Part shown: positions 23,674 through 36,942 of the stretch, piece by piece
How the letters are laid out: the number at the start of each line of letters is the position of its first letter
Position numbering within the stretch: the first letter of the stretch is position 1
Source of the DNA: Spizellomyces punctatus DAOM BR117
Lineage: Eukaryota > Chytridiomycota > Chytridiomycetes > Spizellomycetales > Spizellomycetaceae
Assembly: GCF_000182565.1 (NCBI RefSeq)
Contig: NW_015971548.1
Span: 900,002 to 964,001, forward strand
Reading direction: 5' to 3'
DNA length: 64,000 nt
Program-made: the position numbers and the translations under genes
The notes under the pieces: model-generated
What the model was told of the DNA's origin: nothing
The model's database searches: none
Seen by the model: only the letters and a program-made list of their open reading frames with translations

Positions 23674-26600
23674 ATGCAGTCAGCAGCAGCGACCTTTGAC
23701 GGTCTAGTGGTGGAGTTGACGAAATGTGCTCCTCCAATCGCCGGTCAAGCTAACCAAGAATCAAAGAGAATTTCGATATTGGGGGATCTAGTTGCGCTAT
23801 CATATCCAGTGAAGGCCTGTTCAGCGGAGGTGGGTGAACACAGGCATTTTGAATGCAAATTGTTTAGATTACCTGGAATGTGGTAGTGGAGATCTGTAGT
23901 ATATGCCAATCATGCCAACATCGCCTATTTTGCTGCTTTCTGTTCATATATTTTATGTTTGAATAGAATGTCCGAAAATTGGTAGTTTACGGTCGCAAGT
24001 ACTGGAATCATCCACCGGCCAATGGCCTCTTCACTGATCTGCTATTCCAGCTATTTAGTAAACAAAAGGTTCTTCACGACCCAGCGTGGTGGATTTCACG
24101 ATTGCTCATATATGCTGAACCTTTACTTCATGAAACAAAGATCAGCCTACCTACCCTTGACATACAGCAAGAAGTGATAGGGCAGTGTGTAGATTTCCTA
24201 CTGTCTGCCTTGAAAAGCACAGGAATCCCAGGAACCTCACGGATTGATGGGGATTTACGATTGAACGTGCTGAGGACACTGGGAACTGTATTGTTTGAAA
24301 ATGGAGCGGCATGCTTTAAGGTCTGCTTGTAGTGACTGGTTCATTCCATCTACAGCATAGCTCAAGTGTGACCGACTTTTTGTAGTCTCATTCTGCACTC
24401 CTGAATGCCCTTACTCCACTGGCTTCAGAAGGCAGCACTGATGATGATCCTGAAGTACGCCGAATGGCACTGACGTGCCTTGGAAACCTTTGTGTCAAAA
24501 CCGGCACGAAAGGTGCTAATTTACAAAAGGAAGTATACAATATTCTGATGCGAAATTTAGTCGGCGATGTTAGTGAAGAGAACACGTCCAAAGTACGCAT
24601 TTTGATTCAGAAGTGTAGGGATACGATCTACCTTCATTATTTACAGGAGGGTCATTTTTAGGTGGTTAGCAGCGCTCTCCGAGGTCTACAGCTACTCATT
24701 AACGAGAACAAAACACTTGTCCAAGATTCCGCGCCCACTCTGCTCTCATTTCTGCAGCAGTACGGCTTAGCTCTGCCAACGAATTCGCACTCCTTCACAA
24801 CTACAGCCTGTAAGCATTCCAGCCCACATATGGTGTGGTGATTCCTCAATCAACCCATTACCTTCGTAAACAGCTGCCAAATTGATCAAGAAGCCGCCAC
24901 GGAGCTTAATGACCATCCCATCAGACTCTGAGTTTTCCGATGGAGAGATCGGCCTGCCACGAAATCGGTAAGGTTTCGCATATGGACGGCCAAGCAACGT
25001 ACACTTCGACTCACAGCTTCTCTTACCGGTCAGGCTCCGGGACAGTCGCCTCCAATTAAACGCCATACTATGTTTGCAGGCCCTTGCCAAGGTATGAAGA
25101 GGAGACGATGAGGTTATCCGATATTCATTTCTCTTACTTCCCTTCATGCAGGCACAAGCAAAGCTTGTATACCCGTATTGGTTCAGATTCTTACCAGATC
25201 CGGTGGAAGGGCCTTCAGCACCGTCCCTCATATCAGTTATGCGGGACAGTGAATCACCAAAAGTGCGTCATGCTGCTTGCGCAGCATTGATGGCGTTTCT
25301 AGAGGGCTCAAAACAGTATCTGTCTGTCGCAGAGGATAGGTATGTACTCTGTATTGAGAGAAGAACTCACATTATGACTATATGCGAACGCCAGAGTTTT
25401 AATCTAGCATTCGCGAGTAGCACGATCAAGACAGCGTTTACATCCCTTTCCCAGAAGCTGGCTGAGCAGCTACGGGAAATTCACCAGGGCTTGCTGAAGG
25501 CCGTGAAGGAAGAAACACAGCCTCTGCTCCTGACACAAGAGTTGAAAGTGGGTGGCTAACATGTTTCACTTTGGCTGACTGGCGAAGTAACATTGGTTAT
25601 ACTTGGGCTCCGTAGTGTTTAGGAGTGCTAATCAAGAACTGCACATATGATCGTCTCCGTCACAACTATAGACAGGATGCGTATGATGCCGTTACGAGTC
25701 GCATAACGCCAGAGGGTAAGGCTAGCTTCAGCGTGTTGTCATGTCGCATCCCAGTTAATTTATATTTTGCCATAAGATTTTGGCATCACATCATCTGTAT
25801 TGGAATGCATTGCTGCGTTGTTGGACGCCGGGACGCCATTATTCTCGACTCCTCAGGCGGACGGTTTGTACGCATTGTTGGATATGGTAATGGCACTCGC
25901 CAAGAAGCCCGAACACATTTCAGTACGTGTTGCAGCCCTGGATGTGCTGTGTTCTGTAGCCAGAAATGCTCCGGATGTCATTGGGTATATGGCGCGCTTG
26001 GAACTCATTGAGAAACGGCGCATCGAGACTCATGTTTGATGATAGAGCCAACTGGTCGAAATTGGTAGATATACTCGTGGATGCGGAAACCGATGCCAAG
26101 GATGCCGTCAGGGCGGCTGCTCTAAAGCTCCTAGAGCAATATACCCATTCTTGCGGTGCGAAAGAGGGTGTGCAGGTGAGTGCATTCAGAATTCAAATGG
26201 CTGGAATTGTGCTGGATTTTGACAATGATTTTCAAGGTACCACCATTAAATTGGTGGACTGATCTAGTAGACCATCATGTGCAGACCGCGATTCAGGATA
26301 CGTTCTACGCTGTACGGTCCCTTGGTTGCGATTGTTTGTCGCATTTCCCGTCAATTATATTCGAGAACTTGCCAGTAGGTTGAAGAGACGGTTCTTACTG
26401 ACACATGAGTACTGGCCTAAATTGTAGTATCAGCCCAAGAGACAGTATGCTTGTCTGGCTCTTGCATTAGGAATGGTGCAGGATGAGGATCACACTGTAC
26501 GGGCAGCAGCGTGTCGCACATTGGGAGTCTACGTTAGTCATCCCGCCGTGATGGAGGTATGATTATCGGAAGCGCCTGCATGATTTGCTGGCACAATCCT

Positions 26601-27632
26601 CATTATTCAAGATAGGATGTGCTTTTTTTGAATGACGTGGCTACGACAATACCTCAACTGGCTACCGATAAGAACATTAACGTTCGAATCCGAACCAGTT
26701 GGGCGCTGGCGAATTTGTGTGATGCCTTGGCATCGGTTGGGTATGTATGCTGTATTATCATTGTACGGTTACTCGCAAGTGGTTTACACCTCATGCACAG
26801 AGAGAGTGCGCAAAAACAAGGTGTGGACCTTGCAGAAGTAGGAATTACACATGAGACTGTTGTAGAGATTATTCGGGCAGGTCTAGCTGCTGCAAAGGAC
26901 AATGACAAGGTACTTGTAAAGTGTTGTCCCCGTGAGATGTTCAAATTGGACTTAGTTGCAGTCCAGTGTCGATCGAATGGCGTAAGAGCACTGGGGAACA
27001 TTGTGCGAGTGTGTCCTCCCATGTTATTGGTGCGGGAAGCCGAAAGATTAATCAAGGAAATTGTTTTGGTTGTCCTGAAAAATGTAGATTCTGGGTCGGT
27101 CAAGGTATGCAAAGCCCAAATAGTTCCGTTCGTCAGTAGCCCGCATTGAGTTCTGACATTGCACAGGCACGATGGAATGCTTGTCACGCTCTTGGGAATA
27201 TGCTAAGAACAGATGCGTTTCCTATTGGCCGAGCCAGTTGGACAGATGCCGTATACGAGTCTCTCATCGGAGCAGTTGTTACTTGCAAAAACTTCAAGGT
27301 CCGGATCAGTGCTGCTGCTGCGATTGCCGGACCCACGACTCGCGATCGGTATGGTACCACTGAGCTCGGCGCATCTAGAAATATTACAAAGTCCATGCAG
27401 GCCATGGTAACAGGATTGGAGAATGCTAGTAATCTTGATGATGCCGCTTTTGGAGAATTCAAGTACGGAGAGCAACTGTCGGATCAGGTGAGATGACAAT
27501 TGACAAATCTAGCCGTGCGGCATGATCTTAATATTTTATTTTAGCTGCAAAGTACGTTGACACACTTGCGAAATGTGTTGGGCGCAAATGATTTGGAGAT
27601 AAGAGGAAATGAAGGTAGAATAGAAGCATAAA
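23674..27632 (+). CDS. HEAT/armadillo repeat protein, HEATR6-like
   Basis: Long multi-exon gene from MQSAAATFDGLVVELTKCAP to the end LEIRGNEGRIEA. It encodes serial helical repeats, for example MRDSESPKVRHAACAALMAF, DDDPEVRRMALTCLGNLCVK, RIRTSWALANLCDALASVG and RWNACHALGNMLRTDAFPIG. The C-terminal block KNFKVRISAAAAIAGP, then YGTTELGASRNITKSMQAMV and FGEFKYGEQLSDQ matches the HEATR6 end (FKVRIAAAAAL, DFLEYKYRGTLREQL). Superhelical HEAT proteins are scaffolds; the cellular function of HEATR6 is poorly known. Introns number about 20 and some 5' exon borders are uncertain, including the true start. Confidence 0.8.
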
Positions 27633-27934
27633 TTTTGTACAAAAGCAACAAAAGAATGATGGCTGGCCAAGCGCTTTGGTCATGCGATGCGCAGACCGGT
27701 TGAACTTGATCATGGAACTGAGCCACGACTTATGACTCAGTGGGGGATTTGGGTCCTTTTGATATGGGCTTTTCAAGTATTTGGTTCATGCTTCTCATCA
27801 CAAGATCTATATTGGCACTCAACCCGAGTAAAACTTGTACACGAACTGGGATTGCTGCGTTTACCACCTTCGTGTTACCGCAATCTACTAGTATCATTCC
27901 ATCCTTGACGTGTCCAGCCATCGCAAGCAAAGGA

Positions 27935-30736
27935 ATGGCCACCGCTACAGCAACGGTCCCAGTGCCACCAGTGGCAAAGAAAGTTCCCTACAAGGTACCG
28001 TCTACGTTGTTATAAAGAAAAGATGCAGCTCTTCTCATATTAATTTTACGCATAGCACAAGTATTTCGGTGTTGAATATGACGATCCTTACCATTGGCTG
28101 AAAGATATGAACAAGGAGAAGCGCTCCGACATTATCGACTACCTTAACGAGGAGAATGCTTACGCAAAGACACTCCATCTTGAGCCCAATGCCAAGCTGA
28201 TCGACACAATTTACGATGAATTCATTTCTCGCATTCAGGAGGACGACTCTGATGTTCCGGTTTACAAAGAGCCCTTTTACTACTACAAACGCACAGAGAA
28301 GGGGAAACAGTACTCCATTTATGCCCGTAAGAAGGGATCCTTGGACGCACCGGAAGAGATTCTGCTCAACCAGAACGACTTTGACCACGAATTCCAGTCA
28401 CTCGGGTTTTACCGGGTCAGCCCAGATCACAGCATTTTGGCGTACAGTTTGGATACTACCGGCGATGAAATCTTTACAATTTACTTTAAAGACTTGAAGA
28501 CTGGGCAGCTTTTTGAGTCGGATACCATCAAGGGGGCCTCTGAAGAAGCAGAATGGACAAATGATAACAAGGCGATCTATTACTCGGTCTTGGATGAGAT
28601 CCACAGACCTTACAAGATTTTCCGGCATCAGCTTGGAACCCCTTCTGAGAAAGATGAGCTCATTTACGAGGTAGAAGTCGCTAGAAACAGGTTCCATCGC
28701 TGTGTGATTGCTCACTTTTCAATTCCCGCTCGGTTAGGAAAAAGACTTGAAGTTTATGGTGGGATTGGAGAAAAGCAATTCGCAAAAATTCATCTTTGTA
28801 TCTGTGGGGAGCTCTTTAACCAGAGAGACCCATATTCTCGACGCGGACGACTCCAAAGCCAGTAAGTGGTCATATATGATTGAGTAATGTATGGTAGAAG
28901 TATATAACGAGGGATCTGCAATAGAGCTCCGCGTGTTTCAGCCTCGGCAGTTCCGTCATAAGTATTCTATTGACCACCAAGGCGACAACTTCCTGATTTT
29001 GACTGATGGTGGGGGCAAATATTTGAATTTCAAGCTCTGCTCTTGCCCATTGGTTAGTTCCTCACTTTTGCGTCCGTTGGCGTCGTCGGAAATATTATAT
29101 CTAATCACATTATCTATTTGTTAGGACAAGACCGACGCTAGCAACTGGGTTGATGTTCTTCCGTATGATCCTTTGAGGCATTTAACTGGCGTACAGCCTT
29201 TCAAGGGTTTTGTCGCCCTATATGAGCGCTCAGATGCCCTCAAGCGTATCCGCATTCTTGAAGCCAATGCCAAAGGGAACGTAGATGGCTCAGCATCGTC
29301 ATATTACCTAGACTTTGACGAGGAGCTTTTTACGGTTGGTGATGCGGGAACATCCAAGCAGAACTACGATTCAAATATTGTGCGATTCACCTATACTTCG
29401 ATACTTACCTCTCCGCAAGTCTTGGAGTATGATGTGAAGCAAAAGGAGAAGAAACTGCTAAAACAACTAGAAGTGCCCAATTTTGATCCTTCTCTCTACG
29501 CGATGAAGCGCATCTATGCTCCCATCCCACCGGAAACGGCGGCGAATGCGCCGTTCGATACTCCCACCCCGGATCGCATTCCCATCTCGATTGTCTACAA
29601 AAAGGACTTGTTCAAGGGCGATGGAACCAACCCGGGCTATCTTTACGGATATGGGAGTTATGGTATATCTATTGATCCCAGCTTCAACTCGAAGCTCTTT
29701 AGTTTTGTGGATCGCGGATACGTATACGCTATCGCTCACATCAGAGGTGGCGGTGAAAACGGTCGTGCATGGTGATTATGACGAATGCATTGTTATTAAA
29801 TTACCGTGAGACTGACTTCTAATGTCCAGGTACGAGACCGGAAAGTTCAAACATAAGCGAAACACCTTTACCGATTTCATTGCCGCCGCCGACGAGCTGG
29901 TAAAACAAAAGTTCACCAGACACGATATCATGGCGATCGAGGGCCGTTCCGCAGGCGGCTTATTGATTGGTGCTACGGTCAATTTCCGACCTGACGTAGC
30001 AGCTATTGCTGTGGCCGGTGTGCCCTTTGTAGATGTAAGTATTATGTAAGATCTGAGCAGCATATGGAGACATTCCAACAGGTCCATAGGTCATCAACAC
30101 CATGATGGACGAGAAGATTCCATTGACTGTGAACGAATATGAGGAATGGGGAAACCCCAATGAGAAGGACTTTTTTGATTATATGTTGAGTTATTCTCCT
30201 TACGAGAACCTGAAGAGTGGTGTACAGGTACCCGTTTTGTCTTGATGGTTGTACACGCTGTGCAGTGTCTCACATGCACCATTTAGTATCCTGATATGTT
30301 AGTCAAGGCCGGATTAAACGATCCCCGTGTACAATACTGGGAACCCAGGTAAATTGTTAGAAATATTCTCGGCATCTTTCGACTTTGGTTGATTGCCCTC
30401 TTTCCAGCAAATGGGTTGCAAAGATGAGAGACCTGGGGGTGGACAAAGGAAAGGAGGACAGGGTAAGTGCACATGACCTATTCGTCGTCCTGGGTACTTG
30501 ATAGTTTAACTATAGTGATGACTGATTAGGTCATTGTGTACGATTGTAAAATGGGCTCAGGTCATTTTGGGCATTCCGGAAGGTATGGGGAGGGTTGGCC
30601 GCGACATGAGTCTGCCCAGAAGAGTACATGTCTTAACTTTCTTTTCAGGTATGCCTATCTCAAAGAGGTTGCCGCCGATTACGCATTTGTGATCAATAGA
30701 CTCGAAAAGCGGATCAAGGCACAAAGCCGCTTGTAG
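27935..30736 (+). CDS. Oligopeptidase B-like serine peptidase (family S9)
   Basis: Prolyl-oligopeptidase-family enzyme cutting short peptides. Start MATATATVPVPPVAKKVPYK, then HKYFGVEYDDPYHWLKDMN after one intron, the usual N-terminus. A seven-blade propeller region follows (for example SLGFYRVSPDHSILAYSLDT and EAEWTNDNKAIYYSVLDE). The catalytic domain has YGYGSYGISIDPSFNSK, RGGGENGR.W, the nucleophile motif IEGRSAGGLLIGATVN, the Asp region LVKAGLNDPRVQYWEP and the His in MGSGHFGHSGR. All three catalytic residues are therefore present. RGGGE and GRSAGG resemble oligopeptidase B more than prolyl oligopeptidase, though specificity is not proven. The frame is open to a Met at 27740, so a longer N-terminus is possible. 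Confidence 0.9.
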
Positions 30737-30819
30737 GGTAGCCATTAAAGAGACTTCATGCATAGATGTAGGTGTAGATGACCCAGGTAGACAGGGCCTA
30801 GAAGCAATGGCATCATGAA

Positions 30820-31660
30820 TCAACAATTTACCGTCATTGCGACGAGCATACTTCTCGGTCGCAACAATTTTTTATGAATCTTGACGTAAACATTTACTAT
30901 ATATCTCATAGGATATTCTCGCTGCCCGGCGAGGAGGTAAGTGTTTACTGGGTGAGATTCCATCCACATCGTAGCTACAGATGAAGACTCTTCAGTATGA
31001 AGCTTGAGGAAATGGAAAGCATGATTCCAGTACCCAAGCTTGCGATAGAAGGTGATCGCCGCCTCGTTGCTTTTAAAAACGGTCAACATGGATTTCTCCA
31101 TATGATATTTTCGACCGACTTCTTCTAATATTCGCATGAGATGAGCTCCTAGACCCTTTCGTTGAAAGGAGCTTTCTAGTTGAAGTTCGTAGCTGTGCCG
31201 GTCGATTGTTAATATCGTTGCAGTCGGTCACGTAAATGAACAGTCTGACAATTACCAATAGATAACAGGGATTTGCTCGTCCTCTTTATCATCACTTGAA
31301 TCCTCTCCACTTTCAATATCATCCGCACAATAATCCTCCATCACGAACTGGAAATAGAGGAACCCCGCTAATTGTCCGTCGGAAGCCTGAGCGATAAGAT
31401 ACATCGCATGTTCTTCACTCATTTCAGCCAGTTTGTCTTCATCAGACCATCCTGTATCTTTTGCCGCTATGTATCTATTCAGCATAATCCATCAAAAGGA
31501 TGTTCTAGTAGGTACAACAAAGCGTGTCCACTCTTACTGATCGTAAAGGTTGCGTTTGACGAGGTTGAAGGCCCATTGGTGGAGATGAGAAGGAAGATTG
31601 CAGAGAGAGTAGAGTGTTATCGTTATAGGTTGGCTGTCAATACGTGGAAGGAATAAGTCA
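30820..31660 (-). CDS. NAA40: N-alpha-acetyltransferase 40 (NatD), histone H4/H2A type
   Basis: GNAT-fold enzyme that acetylates the N-terminal Ser of histones H4 and H2A. Exons 31538-31660 (5' end unresolved), 31256-31474 and 30820-31192. Motifs match NAA40: QWAFNLVKRNLYDQ, DTGWSDEDKLAEMSEEHAMY, LAGFLYFQFVMEDY, CYELQLESSFQRKGLGAHLM (acetyl-CoA loop QRKGLG) and SMLTVFKSNEAAITFYRKLG. An acidic insert (SGEDSSDDKEDE) lies between the strands. The C-terminal about 50 residues are basic and not typical. No ATG was found in the first exon, so the start lies further upstream, behind another intron. Confidence 0.88.
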
Positions 31661-32052
31661 CCGCTTTCCAACGACAAAATATTGGACGGTAGAGCGAATT
31701 AACAAACCCATTCGTCGGATAGTGTAGTGGTGTAGTGCAACCCAGTAACCAGTTATCCGCCTAAGGTGTTGCATTAGTTCAATGTGGCGGCTGAGCGAAT
31801 ACCAAAGACGACAGATGTCGCATTTATTTTATATATCTGTTCTACATACTTCATTAGCACTTTGCACCAAGCGCTTGCCATCGAGTCTTGTCATTTCGTT
31901 CTGTGCCCAAGCACACAACCTGTACAGTAGAAGGAGGCTTAGCTACGAGCATCTGCACGTGAGTTCAGTATAAATGAATTTCACAGCCACTTGCGATAGG
32001 TTGGTATTTCAAGTGAATATCTTCCCAGGGCAGCAAGTACGAGACCAGCGCA
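31661..32052. other. Divergent intergenic region
   Basis: Between NAA40 (-) and the unknown gene at 32053 (+). A plus-strand frame at 31782-31973 followed by a splice donor could be an alternative first exon, but it would read the downstream exon in the less protein-like frame. The missing NAA40 start should also lie here. Confidence 0.4.
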
Positions 32053-32795
32053 ATGTCTATCGAGGACGAGGAACTTGCTGAGGACGCATACATTTGGGCA
32101 GAAAACAATCCGCAACGCAGGGTGGCGAAACTCTTGCTGCGAAAGTTTACCTATCAGGTTTGGTTGCTATCAATGGGTATTCGTCGTGGGAATCACGTTC
32201 AACGCCATGCAGGAGTTGCAGACACTACAAGATGCTTTGATTGCTAAAAGTGTTGACGAAGCATACGTAGTGTGCGCTTTAGATACTCGCAATTTTGCAA
32301 GCTGGCTCCGGAAACGGTGTACAGCTGCAAGGTAAGCATTGCTCCCCTGGGGTCAACAAAATCCAAACGCATAAATTACTGAGACTCTGATACAGGTTCT
32401 CTGAGACACTTGATGCACTTTGCAGCTATCGTGGACTTGATCCAGTACGCCTGGTGTGATAAGAACCTTTGTCCCCTAATGATCTAATCGGTGTTCCCCA
32501 GACGTCTGAATTTTACTTGTCCAACATCGAGTCGCCTTACGATTGCCAAGAGTACATGAGCCTGCTATTCGACGAAGAGAAAATCAATGGCTCTTTGGCA
32601 AAATACTTGGATTGCGCGGGAAAAATTGGACAATTTGGAAAGCTGAGAACTGCACTACGTTCAAAGGTTGGGTATGATGGACATAGAGGACGATATTATC
32701 ATCTAACACCTTTGCGACAGCCAAAGTGCGTTCACAGGATTAGGTACTCTCCCAAATCACTACGGCGACGATACTATTACAGTGGGAAGCCTTAG
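32053..32795 (+). CDS. Unknown small helical protein
   Basis: Exons 32053-32157, 32213-32331, 32396-32444 and 32502-32795 join in frame to about 188 aa (a further in-frame 54-nt intron is possible near 32669). It starts MSIEDEELAEDAYIWAENN and continues KSVDEAYVVCALDTRNFASW, SETLDALCSYRGLDP and EYMSLLFDEEKINGSLAKYL. The composition and the four consistent splice junctions support a real gene, mostly helical and with no membrane segment. I recognise no family. Confidence 0.6.
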
Positions 32796-33067
32796 CTATT
32801 ACTTTCATATCGGTAGCACCAACGAGACACTTCGTATTGACAGTCATGGAATGTTACCTATTAGTATATTCTCTTTTCGTCGCATTTAGCAATAAATATT
32901 CGCAACGTATATTCGCAGTCATATGCATACAATCTCACAATGTAGCAGGCGATTTTCACAAGGTTGTGCTGACAATGCAGCGTCCAAATCGCAATGGTGG
33001 AAGTGCTTATGTGCATATTAGCAAATGTACGGTCGGCCACAGCCGCGATGATGCGTTTTGCGTAATC

Positions 33068-35009
33068 TCAACATGATCTGAAATACACTCCTGTAGCGTA
33101 CTTGCCAACAACAATCTTCTGTTCCGCTCGAACCTTCTTTCCACTTCCAACCTCAACAACACCGCATGGTGCTAATTGCAACCGTCCTGCATTTTCCGAC
33201 ACCCACCCAGCTGTCATCTCGATGGGGCCAGTTCCCAACTCTTCCTCTACCACACCCAAGGCAGCCTCTTTCAAATCCTCGACAGGGTCAGCGAGATGGC
33301 TGTATGGTATTGCCTTGGGATATATGGGTACAGCGCTATTCGACTTCTTTCCGTCACCACGGCCTAATTGCTCATTTTTGTTACATCCCCACACCAGGAC
33401 ATCCCGACCATACTCCTGGGGTTGTTCCGGTACGCTCGGCTTACTACCGAACCAACTCCGCGGAGACTTTGTCGTGTCGTCCCCAGTACCGTTGTCTAAT
33501 ACCGCAGCGCAATGTGATCCATTTGGGCTAACGGCGATCGCATAAATTCCGATGGGTCGAATACGGCGAGCGATTTCATCATATTCGGAAAGGTTTGATA
33601 GCGTCTTGATGCGCACGGGATTTGCTGTCATGTGCGAGTATGATCCATTCCCAAGTTGTCCATGAAGTCCTGTTCCGCACGCAAGGACGTCGGTGGACTC
33701 GACACGATTCACCACGAAAAAGGATGTGTTGCCTCCTGCGGCGATGTCTGTGCATGCGGCATCTAGAGGCTTTGCACCTCTGTTAGGCGGATTCCAGATT
33801 GCATCTACCTCCCGGGGTACCGCCAGGTAAGGTTCCTTACTGTTGTAATCAGGTTCGGATGCCAATTGCTGTCAACGAGAGATCATAAATATCGGATAGC
33901 GGACACACTAAAATACCTCAACCTACCCCGAAGCCATTGGCTCCGAATGCAAAGACTCGTCCATCTTTCGTCCTCACGAGTGTGTGATTCTCTCCGCACG
34001 CAGCTCGGTCGAAAGCCATGTCGTCCAGTTTCGACACGAGATTGAATTTCACTGCCCAATCAGGATGTTCATCATTCTCCTTCAACAGAGCAGTTGGTAG
34101 GTCCGCATGCTCAAGGCCAAGCTGCCCATATTGATTGCCCTTGATGTCGGATGGTATGGTGAGAACTTTGCCGCGACTTGTGATTGCCACGAGATGATGT
34201 GCACCAGAGGCAAGGGATGTGATTTTATCGCCTCTGGATACTTCTGACGGCAATGTGAGTTTCGTTATGCTAGGAGCAGATGCCTTGAGCGGCCACCATC
34301 CTCGTGAAGTAGTCTGTGCCTGATCAGATGAAACGCCGTCTGCACTCCCGCTCCCGTTGCCACTGAAGCAGAAGACCTCTCCAGATCGCGATAATGCATA
34401 GACCTTGTTATTGGTGCATGCCGCCTGCACAAGGTCCTGACCTTTCAAGGTGACTTGTGGTAGGGAGGACAGGCCGTCAGCGGTAAGAGGTGCAGGAGAG
34501 TTTGAATGCCATTGCCACAAATTTCCATCCAAGTCGATCGCGGCTGCATAGGTGTCGCCAAGTACTAGGTCCCTGAAAACTTTACCAGCAAAAAAGCGAA
34601 TGTTCTTTGCTGAGGAGTGTTTCGTCTCAGAGGCAGAGTCAGTACCCCAAACATAAACTCCCAGATGCTTTCTAGCGTCCGAGACTTGGTCTTTCTGTTC
34701 TACCGATACAGGTGTAACACCCCCAGGAATTTGAGGCCTTTCTGACTTTGCTTCCGCTTCAGTATGAACCGAAAATGTAAACAAACAGACGCCTACTCCG
34801 GCGCCAAGAATGAAGGTGATGATACGGAAGGTACGGGGACTAGGTCCTGTAAAATGTGGGTGAGGGGTCGGAGGAATGTCGGACGGTCTCGGCGTTGTAC
34901 CGCGCGGCTGGGGTTTTCGCGGAACTGGTTGAGTGGCCATGAAGCGATAAGTATTCGAAAAGCATGGCTGATATTGTCGGCCGCAACGACGTAATACTGC
35001 ACGAAGCAT
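33068..35009 (-). CDS. Mitochondrial RCC1-repeat protein, Fmp25-like
   Basis: Two exons (33927-35009 and 33068-33868) give 627 aa. The start MLRAVLRRCGRQYQPCFSNT is Arg-rich like a mitochondrial leader, and a transmembrane segment follows (IITFILGAGVGVCLFTFS). RCC1-type propeller repeats follow: LGVYVWGTDSASE, VFRDLVLGDTYAAAIDLDGN, LASGAHHLVAITSRGKVL, DRAACGENHTLVRTKDGRVF, AFGANGFG joining QLASEP, and DVLACGTGLHGQLGNG. In yeast Fmp25 is an inner-membrane protein needed for early respiratory complex III assembly (family knowledge). The repeat set and leader fit; orthology is likely but not proven. Confidence 0.87.
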
Positions 35010-35220
35010 GCTGTTAATCTTGGTAGCCTTGCAGATCTGAGATCTGGACGCAAACCTGCTCAGTCTGAAATATACAGGTGGCGCAGCTGTTGAGTCATCA
35101 TTCCGATCTCGTCAGTTGTTTTGGGCAACTTGCCTTTGAGCCTTTGAGCGAATTAGCTCCACTACCCACACGATATCTACGGTTCTCTTTCAATGTTACA
35201 AGACCGGCCTTCCAGTTAAA

Positions 35221-36942
35221 ATGAATACGCTTACGGCCATCCTGGTCGCACTTCCGCTTTTGGCTGTGCCAATTCCGTTCCTCTACGCACGCTCTCTGCC
35301 AGCCCTTAAAAAACAGGAACTTTTGTACAAACTCTTCTGCTCCCCACTGGGATATTACATGACGTTATTTGCACGAGATCCCGATGCAGTGCCACATAGA
35401 CAGGTGCGGAGTGTCAATAAAAAGGATGGACAGGTCAAAGTGGTGCCTGTGCCCTATGGAGAAGACAATTATGGGTATATAATTGTCAACGATGCAGGTT
35501 GGTTGAATGGTTGTGCATCTTGATAGTTTTCGAATGTTAACCATATTTGTAAAAGTCGCGGTGGTAGTAGATCCTGGAGGTATCAAAATCTTGCCATAAG
35601 ATCTAATTAAGACGACTCTAATCTACCTGATTGTAGATGCCCACAGGATTCAGCAAGTGCTTCAAGCGGAAGCGCCAAACGTCCAGTTACATGCTATCCT
35701 CGTCACTCATAAGCATTGGTATGCAATAGGCGAAAAAATTCAAACGCATTTCGAAGCCGCTTGTCAATACTCAATCATTACAGGGATCACACTGCAGGAA
35801 CCGCCAGCCTAAAGGCCAAACACAAGAATGTAAAAGTTTATGGAAGCACAATAGACTTTTCAGACTCTTGGGTAAATTGGTGGTGGAAAGTGGATCATTT
35901 TGTGAACGATGGTGAGACCATTGTGGTAAGGTGCAGGATGGATTCCCAGGCCGGAGCAATTGCGAATCACTGATGAGCGATGTAGGTGGGCGATATGCGA
36001 TTCCGTGTGATTGCTACACCATGTCATACAAGGGGTATGGTCTTTGCTCTCAACGTCTGCAGGGTCAACGCTGCATTCGAGGTTACTGATGAGGTTGTCA
36101 TGCTGGCAATGCGACAGGCAGCGTCATGTATTTATTAGAACCAAGCCCTGGTGATACGGCGGGTCAATCTAGACAGCGATCTATAATTTATTCAAGTGAC
36201 GATGAAGATGACGCACCAGTAGCCCCTCATACCGCTGTTGAGGATGAACCATCATTGTTCACAGGGGACACTCTTTTTATAGGAGGTTGCGGTAAGTAGC
36301 TTTTGAGCTGTTCTTGAATATAAGCACGGCTCGTTTAAATGAACATGACTTAAATCAGGAAAGTACTTTGAAGGCGATGCGGTTGATATGTACAGTGTCA
36401 TCGAGAAATTGAGACCGCTGCTAACCGCGCAGACCCTAGTTTGGCCCGGACACGAGTGAGGAATCGTTTTACTTTCAACCGTCAGTTCTGGTGCCGGTCA
36501 TTGCTGACGCAGTGTGCGCGTTCATCGCAGATATGCAGAAGCCAACCTCGCTTTTGCTCGCGAGCTTGAAACAGGCAATATGACCCTGCAGGTATTTGCA
36601 TGTTTCACCAGTACACCCATCTGAATGTTGACTCAAGTATGAACGCATGTGGAACATTAGCTCAAACATCAAGAAGCAAAAGATGCCACTTACCATCGGT
36701 ACGCGACGGTTCCCTCCACCTGGAGCGACGAATCTTCGTATAATCCATACCTCAGAATCGATACCCGTGCAAGAAGGGGCGAACTGTGGCGGAACGTGCT
36801 GCGAGTGGCCGAGTATAAAGATAGGAAACGTGTAGAAGCCTCAGTACGGGAGAAATTAGGCGACACGACCGAAAATGAAGTGGCAGTCGTCATTGGTTTA
36901 TTGAGGATTTTAAAAGATGGGTGGAAAGGACCTTCTACATAG
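35221..36942 (+). CDS. Metallo-beta-lactamase fold hydrolase, glyoxalase II/PNKD-like
   Basis: Multi-exon gene. The metal-binding signature THKHWDHTAG spans an intron; further ligands are TPCHTRGMVFAL, LFTGDTLFIGGCGKYFEGDA and WPGHEYAEANLAFA. These match hydroxyacylglutathione hydrolase (glyoxalase II) and PNKD. Enzymes of this type hydrolyse S-lactoylglutathione to lactate and glutathione. The N-terminal MNTLTAILVALPLLAVPIPF is a membrane-anchor-like segment, as in PNKD, and about 45 residues containing acidic SSDDEDDAP are inserted before the GDTLF motif. Start 35221 is the first Met in frame. Confidence 0.9.
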
